NCBI GenBank assembly: GCA_024636425.1
Contig: JAGXHB010000112.1
Coordinates: 1 to 9,311 of the forward strand
Direction: 5' to 3'
Source of the DNA: Roseobacter sp.
GTDB taxonomy: Bacteria; Pseudomonadota; Alphaproteobacteria; Rhodobacterales; Rhodobacteraceae
DNA: 9,311 nucleotides
This document shows, one piece after another, positions 1 through 6,541 of this stretch (the stretch's first letter is position 1; each line of letters opens with the position of its first letter). Made by a program: the position numbers and the translations under genes. The notes beneath the pieces are model-generated. The model was given only the letters and a program-made list of their open reading frames with translations, ran no database searches and was not told where the DNA came from.

Positions 1-399
1 GGGCGAGATGATGATGTGATCGGTCAGTGCCTGACGGCCCAGCAACATACGGCTGTTCATGCCGGCGCGGTTGGTCAGGGTGATGTCGATCGGCCAGCTT
101 TGCCCCGCGACATCCAGATTGGTCGAGATGACATAGCGCAGCTCGGATTCGCCGTTCGACGACGTGACCTCGCGGCGGTCGATGATCGGGGCGGAACAGG
201 TGATGGTGATGTCATCATTGCCCGCAACGGGGTTCACGTTAAAGCGGACCTTGGGCTTGGCGTCAGAGCCGAAGACCTCGATGTCGCTCGCATGCAACGC
301 CGATGTGCGCGCGCCGGTGTCGATCTTGGCCTTGATCGCGGGCAGCCCCAGTTCGGGCAGGGAAACCCATTCTTCCCAGCCAAATGTCAATTCCTGCAT
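1..399 (-). CDS. RimB-like retropepsin-fold protease ('ATP-dependent zinc protease' family), N-terminal part, cut by window edge
   Basis: The minus strand is open from an ATG at 399-397 to the left edge, giving the first 133 residues without a stop, so the gene is partial. The start MQELTFGWEEW leads into a 'slPelglpaIkAKIDTGARTSALHA' pattern, the hallmark of PF05618. The D27-T28-G29 triplet is the retropepsin-type aspartic active-site motif, and a second conserved block, MLLGRQAL (118-125), corresponds to the strand that closes this fold. A Shine-Dalgarno GGAG sits 6 nt before the ATG. Despite the family name, I see no zinc-binding HExxH motif. Characterised homologues (RimB of Pseudomonas) work with RimK, the ATP-grasp ligase that adds glutamate to ribosomal protein S6. 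A rimK homologue often follows, and here it would lie outside the window, which is inference. Full family length is usually about 140-160 residues, so little is missing. Divergent from tgt. Confidence 0.88.
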   Translation of the reverse strand, partial: MQELTFGWEEWVSLPELGLPAIKAKIDTGARTSALHASDIEVFGSDAKPKVRFNVNPVAGNDDITITCSAPIIDRREVTSSNGESELRYVISTNLDVAGQSWPIDITLTNRAGMNSRMLLGRQALTDHIIISP

Positions 400-510
400 C
401 GTTCACTCCGGGCGCGCTCAAAATCCCCCGTCGCCTAACAGGTCGCAGGAGGCTTCTCAAGCCACTAGGCCGTGTGCACGCGCAGTCGTATTTTCCAAAT
501 GGAGAAAAAT

Positions 511-535
511 CCCGGGGTCCGGGGCAGAGCCCCGG
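511..535. repeat. GC-rich palindrome, REP-like intergenic element
   Basis: CCGGGGC (519-525) and GCCCCGG (529-535) form a perfect 7-bp stem around an AGA loop, preceded by CCCGGGG (511-517) and by the A/T-rich segment 491-510. Read on the minus strand, the order is hairpin, CCCCGGG, then a run of five T. I remember similar 'GGCTCTGCCCCGG-ACCCCGGGAT-TTTTT' blocks recurring between genes in Rhodobacteraceae, so a dispersed repeat is the best guess, but no second copy lies in this window. It could alternatively be a minus-strand terminator or leader hairpin, though no annotated gene ends here. Confidence 0.55.
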
Positions 536-611
536 CGGCATCTGCCAGCCTCATCCTCGGGTGAGGTCGCGCTTATGACCCGCGCCCCCCACATTGTCCT
601 GAAGGACATGA

Positions 612-640
612 TTGCGCGCCTTCCTCCGACATTCTATAGC
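612..640 (+). promoter_or_regulatory. Candidate housekeeping promoter of tgt
   Basis: A -35-like TTGCGC (612-617) and a -10-like TATAGC (635-640) are separated by 17 nt, the optimal spacing. Each hexamer matches only partly (3/6 and 4/6). A start about 7 nt past the -10 would fall at or next to the tgt ATG at 648, implying a leaderless or very short-leader mRNA. This agrees with the absence of a clear Shine-Dalgarno before tgt. Confidence 0.35.
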
Positions 641-647
641 CGCGCTT

Positions 648-1775
648 ATGAAACAGTTCAGCTTTGATCTTCAGGCCCGCGACGGGGCCGCCCGCACCGG
701 GGTCATTTCGACCCCGCGTGGTGATATCCGCACGCCCGCTTTCATGCCCGTGGGCACGGCCGCCACTGTCAAGGCGATGTTGCCCGAAAGTGTCGCCGCC
801 ACAGGTGCCGATATCCTGCTGGGCAATACCTATCATCTGATGCTGCGCCCGACGGCAGAACGCATCGACCGCTTGGGCGGGCTGCACAAGTTCATGAACT
901 GGGACAAGCCGATCCTGACCGACAGTGGCGGTTTTCAGGTGATGAGCCTTGCCGATCTGCGCAAACTGACGGAAAAAGGCGTGACGTTCAAAAGCCATAT
1001 CGACGGATCGCGTCACGAGCTGACACCGGAGCGGTCGATGGAGATCCAGAAGCTGCTGGGGTCCGACATCGTGATGTGCTTCGACGAATGTCCCGCCTTG
1101 CCCGCCGACTGCGACAGGATCGCTGAATCGATGCGGCTGTCGATGCGGTGGGCCGCGCGGAGCCGTGACGCCTTTGGGGACCGGCCCGGATATGCGCTTT
1201 TCGGCATCCAGCAGGGCGGTCTTGAGCGGGATTTCCGCGAGGAAAGTACCAAGGCGCTCGTGGATATCGGCTTTGATGGATACGCGGTTGGCGGGCTTGC
1301 CGTGGGGGAAGGTCAGGAGGCGATGTTCGGCTGTCTTGATTTCGCCACCGATATGTTGCCCGTCGACCGGCCCCGCTATCTGATGGGGGTCGGCAAGCCA
1401 GATGACATCGTGGGCGCCGTGGCGCGTGGCATCGACATGATGGATTGCGTCTTGCCGTCACGGTCTGGCCGCACGGGGCAGGTTTTCACCCGTCACGGTG
1501 TCGTCAATATCAAGAACGCCCGCCATGCCGACGATCCACGCCCCTTGGACGAAGACTGCATCTGTCCGGCCTGTTCAAACTACAGCCGCGCCTATCTGCA
1601 CCATGTTTTCCGCAGTCAGGAGATGATTTCGGGGATGCTGCTGACCTGGCACAACCTGCATTACTTTCAGGAAATCATGGCCGGTATGCGCGAGGCGATT
1701 GCCGCAGGCCGTTTCGACGTGTGGCAGGCTGATTTTCACGCCACAAGGGCGCAGGGCGATATAGAGCCGCTTTGA
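648..1775 (+). CDS. tgt: tRNA-guanine(34) transglycosylase
   Basis: Tgt swaps guanine for preQ1 at the wobble position of tRNAs with GUN anticodons, a step of queuosine synthesis in the cytoplasm. The 375-residue length equals that of the E. coli enzyme. Visible signatures are DSGGFQ (D92, general acid/base), GIQQGG and GGLAVGEG in the substrate-binding region, DCVLPSRSGRTG (D266, aligning with the catalytic nucleophile D264 of E. coli), and a C-terminal zinc site C304-x-C306-x2-C309 with H335, all two residues offset from E. coli. The ATG at 648 starts MKQFSFDLQARDG, which matches family N-termini; an in-frame TTG at 612 would add 12 unconserved residues and is rejected. No obvious Shine-Dalgarno precedes the ATG. 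The usual partner queA is not adjacent in this window. No convincing terminator follows. Confidence 0.98.
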   Translation: MKQFSFDLQARDGAARTGVISTPRGDIRTPAFMPVGTAATVKAMLPESVAATGADILLGNTYHLMLRPTAERIDRLGGLHKFMNWDKPILTDSGGFQVMSLADLRKLTEKGVTFKSHIDGSRHELTPERSMEIQKLLGSDIVMCFDECPALPADCDRIAESMRLSMRWAARSRDAFGDRPGYALFGIQQGGLERDFREESTKALVDIGFDGYAVGGLAVGEGQEAMFGCLDFATDMLPVDRPRYLMGVGKPDDIVGAVARGIDMMDCVLPSRSGRTGQVFTRHGVVNIKNARHADDPRPLDEDCICPACSNYSRAYLHHVFRSQEMISGMLLTWHNLHYFQEIMAGMREAIAAGRFDVWQADFHATRAQGDIEPL

Positions 1776-1844
1776 CAATTCAAGCGGCGGGCCAAAAAAT
1801 AAAACGGCCCCGGTTTCCTTGTGGTGCGGCACCCCGGGCTTAAA

Positions 1845-1883
1845 TGCTCTGAGCAAAGCAATAGAAACAAAGGAGACGTCTCC
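1845..1883 (+). promoter_or_regulatory. Palindromes upstream of the ene-reductase gene, one containing its Shine-Dalgarno
   Basis: Two inverted repeats precede the gene: TGCTC-T-GAGCA (1845-1855) and the perfect 12-bp palindrome GGAGACGTCTCC (1872-1883), which abuts the ATG at 1884 and includes the GGAG of the ribosome-binding site (AGGAG, 8-nt spacing). A -10-like TTAAAT at 1840-1845 lies close to the first repeat, with a poor -35-like TTGTGG at 1819-1824. The arrangement could be an operator or a small hairpin that hides the Shine-Dalgarno. No adjacent regulator gene supports either idea. Confidence 0.35.
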
Positions 1884-2981
1884 ATGACCGAGAAGCTGTT
1901 TACCCCCCTGAAGGTCGGCGCGATTGACGCGCAGAACCGGATCGTGATGGCCCCGCTGACCCGCAACCGCGCGGACAATGACACCGATGAAGTCGGCGAC
2001 ATGCATGTCGAATATTATCGCCAGCGCGCTGGTGCCGGTATCATCATCACCGAAGCCACGCAGATCAGCCCCGAGGGCAAAGGGTATCTCGCCACGCCGG
2101 GCATCTATACCGATGGGCAGGTTGCGGCATGGAAGAAGGTCACGGACGCCGTGCATGAGGCCGGCGGCAAGATCGTCGTTCAGCTTTGGCATGTGGGCCG
2201 CATCAGCCATACGTCGCTGCAGCCAGATGGCCAGCAGCCTGTCGCACCGTCGGCGATCACGGCGGATATGAAGACCTTTACCGCAAACGGGTTCGAACCC
2301 ACGTCGGAGCCGCGCGCGCTTGGCACGGAGGAGATTCCGCGGCTGATCGAAGACTTCGTCCACGCCACCAAGATGGCGCAAAAGGCCGGTTTTGACGGGG
2401 TCGAGGTGCACGGTGCGAATGGCTATCTGCTGGACCAGTTCCTGAAGACCAAAACCAACAAGCGCGATGACGATTACGGCGGGTCGGTCGAAAACCGTGC
2501 GCGCCTGCTGCTTGAAGTGCTGGACGCTGTGACAAACGCCTGGGACGGTGCGCATGTCGGTCTGCGCCTGTCGCCATTTTCGCCCGCCAATGACGTGGCT
2601 GATGACGACCCGCAGGAAACCTTTGAATATGTGGTGAAAGAGCTGAACAGGTTCGGTCTGGCCTATCTTCACATGGTCGAAGGGGCCACCGGCGGCTCGC
2701 GCAAGCTTGCCGAAGGGCACAGCCTTGCTGCGCTGCGCAAGCTGTTTGACGGTCTCTATATGGGCAACAACGGTTATGACCGCCAGATGGCGATTGATAC
2801 GGTCGAGAACGGCGAGGCGGATCTGGTGGCCTTTGGGCGTCCCTATATTGCCAACCCCGACCTTGCCGAGCGGCTGGAGCGCGATGCGCCCCTGAACGAG
2901 GGTGATTCCGACACCTATTATGGGGGTGGCGAGAAGGGCTATACCGACTATCCGTTCCTGGAAGAAACGGCAGCCGCGTAA
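1884..2981 (+). CDS. Old Yellow Enzyme family FMN-dependent ene-reductase (NemA-like alkene reductase)
   Basis: A 365-residue single-domain TIM-barrel flavoprotein that uses NAD(P)H to reduce activated C=C bonds such as enones and maleimides; some homologues also act on nitrate esters or nitroaromatics. Diagnostic features are APLTRNRA (T26, near flavin C4O), Q100 and LWHVGRISH (W102-H103-x-G105-R106), the substrate-anchoring pair H176/N179 with the proton-donor tyrosine Y181 in VEVHGANGYLLDQF, the following DDYGGSVENR block, R227 (flavin phosphate/ring contact region) and the C-terminal FGRPYIANPD phosphate-binding motif. All expected residues are present, so it should be active. The start at 1884 has AGGAG 8 nt upstream; the open frame reaches back to 1821 without family similarity. 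It is probably a monocistronic unit between tgt and lon. NemA-type genes are often controlled by a TetR-like repressor, but none is seen here. The physiological substrate is unknown. Confidence 0.95.
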   Translation: MTEKLFTPLKVGAIDAQNRIVMAPLTRNRADNDTDEVGDMHVEYYRQRAGAGIIITEATQISPEGKGYLATPGIYTDGQVAAWKKVTDAVHEAGGKIVVQLWHVGRISHTSLQPDGQQPVAPSAITADMKTFTANGFEPTSEPRALGTEEIPRLIEDFVHATKMAQKAGFDGVEVHGANGYLLDQFLKTKTNKRDDDYGGSVENRARLLLEVLDAVTNAWDGAHVGLRLSPFSPANDVADDDPQETFEYVVKELNRFGLAYLHMVEGATGGSRKLAEGHSLAALRKLFDGLYMGNNGYDRQMAIDTVENGEADLVAFGRPYIANPDLAERLERDAPLNEGDSDTYYGGGEKGYTDYPFLEETAAA

Positions 2982-2991
2982 GACATCCGTC

Positions 2992-3018
2992 TCCGGCCTG
3001 TGCTTGCCATGGGCCGGA
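2992..3018 (+). terminator. Possible weak terminator after the ene-reductase gene
   Basis: TCCGGCC (2992-2998) and GGCCGGA (3012-3018) form a perfect 7-bp stem with a 13-nt loop 10 nt after the stop codon. No T-tract follows, so termination would be inefficient or factor-assisted. Confidence 0.35.
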
Positions 3019-3138
3019 AACACCCCGATAATTGACCGTAAGAGACAAATTTGCGGCGATCCGCGCTTGTCTGTCTGACCGGGTCGGTTCATTCTGTCAC
3101 AAATCCCGATCACGAAAACGGGCCGCTGGCAGTCGGGG

Positions 3139-3167
3139 ATTGAAACAGGCGAGTAGGGTCCCCAAAT
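3139..3167 (+). promoter_or_regulatory. Candidate heat-shock (RpoH/sigma-32) promoter of lon
   Basis: ATTGAAA (3139-3145) and CCCCAAAT (3160-3167) are separated by 14 nt. They compare well with the E. coli sigma-32 consensus CTTGAAA, 11-16 nt, CCCCATnT (6/7 and 7/8 matches, n counted as a match). Transcription would begin near 3174, giving an untranslated leader of about 72 nt before the lon ATG. lon is a classic RpoH target. A weaker sigma-70-like pair (TTGTCT 3067-3072, CATTCT 3090-3095) lies upstream and might provide basal expression. Confidence 0.65.
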
Positions 3168-3246
3168 ATCCTATTCAGAACAGGAGATGACCGACAGGTC
3201 GCCTATGATAGGGGCTGGTGTCGTCTTGCAGTATAAGGAAAAGAGC

Positions 3247-5658
3247 ATGTTAGAGCCTCTGAACGCATCCTACCCCGTGTTGCCCTTGCGCGACATTGTG
3301 GTGTTCCCTCACATGATTGTACCGCTGTTCGTGGGCCGTGAAAAATCGGTTCGCGCATTGGAAGAGGTCATGGCTGATGACAAGCAGATCCTGCTGTCCA
3401 GCCAGATGGATCCCGGTATCGACGATCCCGACGCAGACGGTATTTTCAAGACCGGCGTGTTGGCCAACGTGTTGCAACTGCTGAAGCTGCCCGACGGTAC
3501 CGTCAAGGTGCTGGTCGAAGGACAGGCGCGGGTGCGCATCACCGAATACCTTGAGAACGACAGCTTTTTTGAGGCGAAAGCAGAATACCTGACCGAAGAA
3601 ACCGGCGACGAAACCACCACCAAAGCCTTGCTGCGCTCCGTGACCGAAGAATTCGAGCGCTATGCCAAGGTCAAGAAGAACGTCCCCGAAGAAGCGCTGA
3701 CCGCCGTGTCGGACGCAACCGAACCTGCACGTCTGGCAGATCTGGTTGCCGGTCATCTGGGCATCGAGGTCGAACAGAAGCAGGATCTGCTCGAAACGCT
3801 CTCCGTGTCGGAACGGCTTGAGAAGGTTTACGGCCTGATGCAGGGCGAGATGTCCGTGCTGCAGGTCGAAAAGAAGATCAAGACCCGCGTCAAATCCCAG
3901 ATGGAGAAGACGCAGCGCGAGTATTATCTGAACGAACAGATGAAGGCGATCCAGAACGAACTGGGCGATGGCGAGGACGGCAAGAACGAAGTGGCCGAAC
4001 TTGAAGCGCGGATTGCGAACACCAAGCTGAGCAAGGAAGCCAAGGAAAAGGTCGACGCAGAGCTGAAAAAGCTCAAGAACATGTCGCCCATGTCTGCCGA
4101 GGCAACCGTTGTGCGCAACTACCTCGACTGGATCCTGTCGATCCCGTGGAATGTGAAGTCGCGGACCAAGAAGGATCTCGTCAAGGCGCAAAAAGTGCTG
4201 GATGACGACCACTATGGCCTTGAGAAGGTCAAGGAACGGATCGTCGAATATCTTGCGGTGCAGCAGCGGTCTTCCAAGCTGAAAGGCCCGATCATGTGCC
4301 TTGTCGGACCTCCGGGTGTGGGCAAGACGAGCTTGGGTAAATCCGTGGCCAAGGCAACGGGACGCGAGTTTATCCGCATCAGCCTTGGCGGCGTGCGTGA
4401 CGAGTCCGAGATCCGCGGTCACCGCCGGACCTATATCGGCTCCATGCCCGGCAAGATCATTCAGGCGCTGAAAAAGGCCAAGACGAATAACCCGCTGATC
4501 CTGCTCGATGAAATCGACAAGATGGGGCAGGACTTCCGCGGCGACCCTGCATCGGCCATGCTCGAGGTGCTGGATCCGGAACAGAACGCGACTTTCGTGG
4601 ACCACTATCTTGAAGTGGAATACGATCTGTCGAACGTGATGTTCCTGACCACATCGAACAGCTACAACATGCCGGGGCCGCTCCTTGACCGGATGGAGAT
4701 CATTCCGCTGTCGGGGTATACCGAAGATGAAAAGCGCGAGATCGCCAAGCAGCATCTGGTGCAAAAGCAGATCAAGAACCACGGTCTGAAAGCGAAGGAA
4801 TTCGTCATTGAAGACAGTGCCTTGACCAGCATGATCCGGTATTACACCCGCGAGGCCGGTGTGCGTAACCTTGAGCGCGAGATCGCCAAGGTTGCCCGCA
4901 AGTCGCTGACCCGGATCATCCGGAAGGAAGTCGAGACGATCACGGTGAACGAAGACAACATCGGGGATTTCCTCGGCGTCAAGAAACACCGCTATGGTCT
5001 GGCCGAGCTTGAAGATCAGGTCGGGGTCGTGACGGGACTTGCCTATACGTCTGTGGGTGGCGAGTTGCTTCAGATCGAAGCGTTGCGCCTGCCGGGCAAG
5101 GGCCGGATGAAGACCACGGGTAAGCTGGGCGATGTGATGAAGGAATCCATCGATGCGGCCAGCAGCTACGTGCGGTCGATCAGTCCCCGGATCGGGATCA
5201 AGCCGCCCAAATTCGATACGTTGGATATTCACGTCCACGTGCCGGACGGGGCGACGCCCAAGGATGGCCCCTCGGCGGGTCTGGCGATGGTCACGTCGAT
5301 CGTGTCCGTGCTGACGCAAATCCCCGTGCGCCGCGACATCGCGATGACCGGCGAAGTGTCCTTGCGCGGGAACGCGATGCCCATCGGCGGTTTGAAGGAA
5401 AAGCTGCTTGCGGCCTTGCGCGGCGGGATTACCACCGTGCTGATCCCTGAAGAGAACGAGAAGGATCTGCCGGATATCCCTGATAACGTGAAGCAGGGGT
5501 TGACCATCATCCCGGTCAAGCACGTTTCTGAAGTGCTTGAGCACGCGCTGGTGCGCAGACCCGAGCCTATCGAATGGGATCAGGATGCCGAAGATGCAGC
5601 CGCCGCGGCTGCCTTGGCGAAAAGAACAGCCAGCGGGGATAGCGCCACAGCGCACTAA
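3247..5658 (+). CDS. lon: ATP-dependent protease La (Lon), LonA type
   Basis: Lon is a cytosolic homohexameric AAA+ serine protease that removes misfolded proteins and specific regulators. The 803 residues fit the LonA length. In order: N-terminal substrate-binding LON domain (about 9-205, starting YPVLPLRDIVVFPHM), a charged helical/coiled region (about 205-300), the AAA+ module with Walker A GPPGVGKT (354-361, K360), Walker B LLDEID (D421/E422) and the GHRRTYIGSMPG pore region, then the C-terminal protease domain with the Ser-Lys dyad S676 (KDGPSAG) and K719 (GGLKEK). The protein ends in an Ala- and acid-rich tail after about residue 770. The ATG at 3247 is chosen because AAGGA lies 7 nt upstream and MLEPLNASYPV fits the family. 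An in-frame ATG at 3187 would add 20 unconserved residues, and its AGGAG touches the codon. Heat-shock control is likely from the upstream sequence, and a terminator follows. As in many proteobacteria, an HU-family gene is next downstream. Confidence 0.98.
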   Translation: MLEPLNASYPVLPLRDIVVFPHMIVPLFVGREKSVRALEEVMADDKQILLSSQMDPGIDDPDADGIFKTGVLANVLQLLKLPDGTVKVLVEGQARVRITEYLENDSFFEAKAEYLTEETGDETTTKALLRSVTEEFERYAKVKKNVPEEALTAVSDATEPARLADLVAGHLGIEVEQKQDLLETLSVSERLEKVYGLMQGEMSVLQVEKKIKTRVKSQMEKTQREYYLNEQMKAIQNELGDGEDGKNEVAELEARIANTKLSKEAKEKVDAELKKLKNMSPMSAEATVVRNYLDWILSIPWNVKSRTKKDLVKAQKVLDDDHYGLEKVKERIVEYLAVQQRSSKLKGPIMCLVGPPGVGKTSLGKSVAKATGREFIRISLGGVRDESEIRGHRRTYIGSMPGKIIQALKKAKTNNPLILLDEIDKMGQDFRGDPASAMLEVLDPEQNATFVDHYLEVEYDLSNVMFLTTSNSYNMPGPLLDRMEIIPLSGYTEDEKREIAKQHLVQKQIKNHGLKAKEFVIEDSALTSMIRYYTREAGVRNLEREIAKVARKSLTRIIRKEVETITVNEDNIGDFLGVKKHRYGLAELEDQVGVVTGLAYTSVGGELLQIEALRLPGKGRMKTTGKLGDVMKESIDAASSYVRSISPRIGIKPPKFDTLDIHVHVPDGATPKDGPSAGLAMVTSIVSVLTQIPVRRDIAMTGEVSLRGNAMPIGGLKEKLLAALRGGITTVLIPEENEKDLPDIPDNVKQGLTIIPVKHVSEVLEHALVRRPEPIEWDQDAEDAAAAAALAKRTASGDSATAH

Positions 5659-5683
5659 ACCCACGCTGCAGTTGAAATCAGAA

Positions 5684-5712
5684 GGCCGGCCCTGCACGGG
5701 GGCGGCCATTTT
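5684..5712 (+). terminator. Intrinsic terminator of lon
   Basis: GGCCG (5684-5688) pairs with CGGCC (5703-5707), extended inward by CCC/GGG across a G mismatch, with a TGCAC loop; ATTTT (5708-5712) follows directly. It lies 26 nt past the lon stop and separates lon from the HU-like gene. Confidence 0.75.
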
Positions 5713-5838
5713 AATGCAAAAACCGGGCTGCGGGGCCGAATATAGCCGCCAAACAAGGGCAAATTGCAACGATCACTGGATTTGAATCATGTTTTGCTTT
5801 ACCAAAGGGACACCTTATCCAAGGAAGCAGAGAGTTCC

Positions 5839-6276
5839 ATGAGCAGCACAATCAAACAGATGAAGCCAAAGACAGCGACCGCGAAAACCGGCGGTGCCCA
5901 GCAGTCGCAAGCTGACAAAGCGGCCAAACCCAAGCCTGCCGGGGCAGGTCCGACCCTGGTTGAAGCGCCACGTGCCGTGATCGTGGGCCCGGTGATGCGC
6001 AAGAAGGAACTGATCGACACAGTGGTCGAGCGGTCCGGCATCAAGAAAAAAGATGCAAAGCCTGTGATTGAAGCCATGCTTGACGTGTTGGGCGAGGCGC
6101 TGGCGGACAACCGCGAGCTGAACCTGCTGCCCATGGGCAAGATCAAGGTCATCAACGAGAAAGACCTGAGCAACGGCAAGCTGATGCGGGTGAAGGTGCG
6201 TCAGGTGACCCCATCGGAGAACGCCAACCCGAAGCCCAGAGCGGATACTGCGGACACGGACGAATCCGACGTCTGA
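5839..6276 (+). CDS. Divergent HU/IHF-family DNA-binding protein with N-terminal basic tail
   Basis: The 145-residue protein has an Ala/Lys/Pro/Gln-rich, probably disordered N-terminal tail (1-50), an HU-like body (53-121) and a short acidic C-terminal tail (ending TADTDESDV). The body begins MRKKELIDTVVERSGIKKKD, matching the HU helix pair (as in 'nKseLIdaiaekaglskkda'), followed by a long helix VIEAMLDVLGEAL and a LNLLPMGKIKV strand. The usual GFG-x-F turn is PMG-K-I. The DNA-binding arm is only about ten residues (INEKDLSNGK) and lacks the canonical R-x-N-P-x-TG tip whose proline intercalates in DNA. It probably binds DNA non-specifically and helps organise the nucleoid, but bending may be reduced. 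The ATG at 5839 is preceded by AAGGAAG (11-nt spacing); M53 at 5995 has no ribosome-binding site. It is separated from lon by a terminator and followed by a strong one, so likely transcribed alone; I see no clear promoter. Confidence 0.9.
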   Translation: MSSTIKQMKPKTATAKTGGAQQSQADKAAKPKPAGAGPTLVEAPRAVIVGPVMRKKELIDTVVERSGIKKKDAKPVIEAMLDVLGEALADNRELNLLPMGKIKVINEKDLSNGKLMRVKVRQVTPSENANPKPRADTADTDESDV

Positions 6277-6307
6277 CGGCGACAGCCTCCGACATTAAAT
6301 CCGAACG

Positions 6308-6334
6308 AAGCCCTTTGTTTCAAAGGGCTTTTTT
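6308..6334. terminator. Strong intrinsic terminator of the HU-like gene, probably also serving the convergent tRNA
   Basis: AAGCCCTTTG (6308-6317), TTT loop and CAAAGGGCTT (6321-6330) form a perfect 10-bp stem whose 3' side runs into six T (6329-6334). It lies 31 nt past the HU-like stop. Read on the minus strand, the same hairpin lies downstream of tRNA-Val with a less perfect T-rich tail (TTCGTT), so it may act in both directions. Confidence 0.93.
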
Positions 6335-6399
6335 CATGCGCGCAGCAAGGGTGCGGTGCAGCATGTGCAGGATGATAATGCGGGGGTGTTCAAGGAGAA

Positions 6400-6475
<76 letters not shown>

Positions 6476-6484
6476 GTGAGCGAC

Positions 6485-6518
6485 CTACTACCCCAAGCCC
6501 AAGAGGGGTTTCAACCCC
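6485..6518 (-). promoter_or_regulatory. Candidate tRNA-Val promoter with a GGGGTT/AACCCC inverted repeat over its -35
   Basis: On the minus strand, TTGAAA (6514-6509, 5/6 match to the -35 consensus) and TAGTAG (6490-6485, 3/6 match to -10) are 18 nt apart; a start about 7 nt further on would leave a leader of only a few bases before the tRNA. The -35 lies inside GGGGTTTCAACCCC (6505-6518). An alternative -10 is AATAAT further upstream on the same strand. Confidence 0.3.
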
Positions 6519-6541
6519 ATTATTGCACCAGCATGACATTT

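Larger units (their letters stand above)
400..647. other. Divergent intergenic region between the RimB-like gene and tgt
   Basis: No convincing gene lies in these 248 bases; the open frames crossing it have no ribosome-binding site and no recognisable protein. It holds the Shine-Dalgarno of the minus-strand gene (about 406-409), an A/T-rich patch followed by a GC-rich palindrome (about 491-535), a small hairpin or operator-like repeat (595-608) and a candidate tgt promoter (612-640). I could not find a convincing promoter for the minus-strand gene: a TTGAGA-like -35 on that strand lacks a good -10 partner. Confidence 0.6.

Noticed and set aside
16..438. Plus-strand open frame of 140 codons at the left edge
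   Set aside because: It is antisense to the RimB-like gene, whose minus-strand translation carries the DTGAR motif and a proper ribosome-binding site.
1776..1820. Possible terminator after tgt (GGGCC ... GGCCC around an A-rich loop)
   Set aside because: The stem is only 5 bp, the loop is 12 nt and no T-tract follows.
1575..3113. Minus-strand open frame of 512 codons opposite tgt and the ene-reductase gene
   Set aside because: It is an antisense shadow of two well-identified genes and crosses their intergenic region; no protein family features are seen.
3187..3246. Upstream in-frame ATG of lon adding 20 residues
   Set aside because: The AGGAG touches the ATG with no spacing, the extra residues are not Lon-like, and the ATG at 3247 has AAGGA at ideal distance.
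3250..5769. Minus-strand open frame of 839 codons covering almost all of lon
   Set aside because: It mirrors lon codon by codon, has a composition rich in His, Gln, Arg and Leu typical of antisense frames in GC-rich genes, has no recognisable domain, and lon itself is certain.
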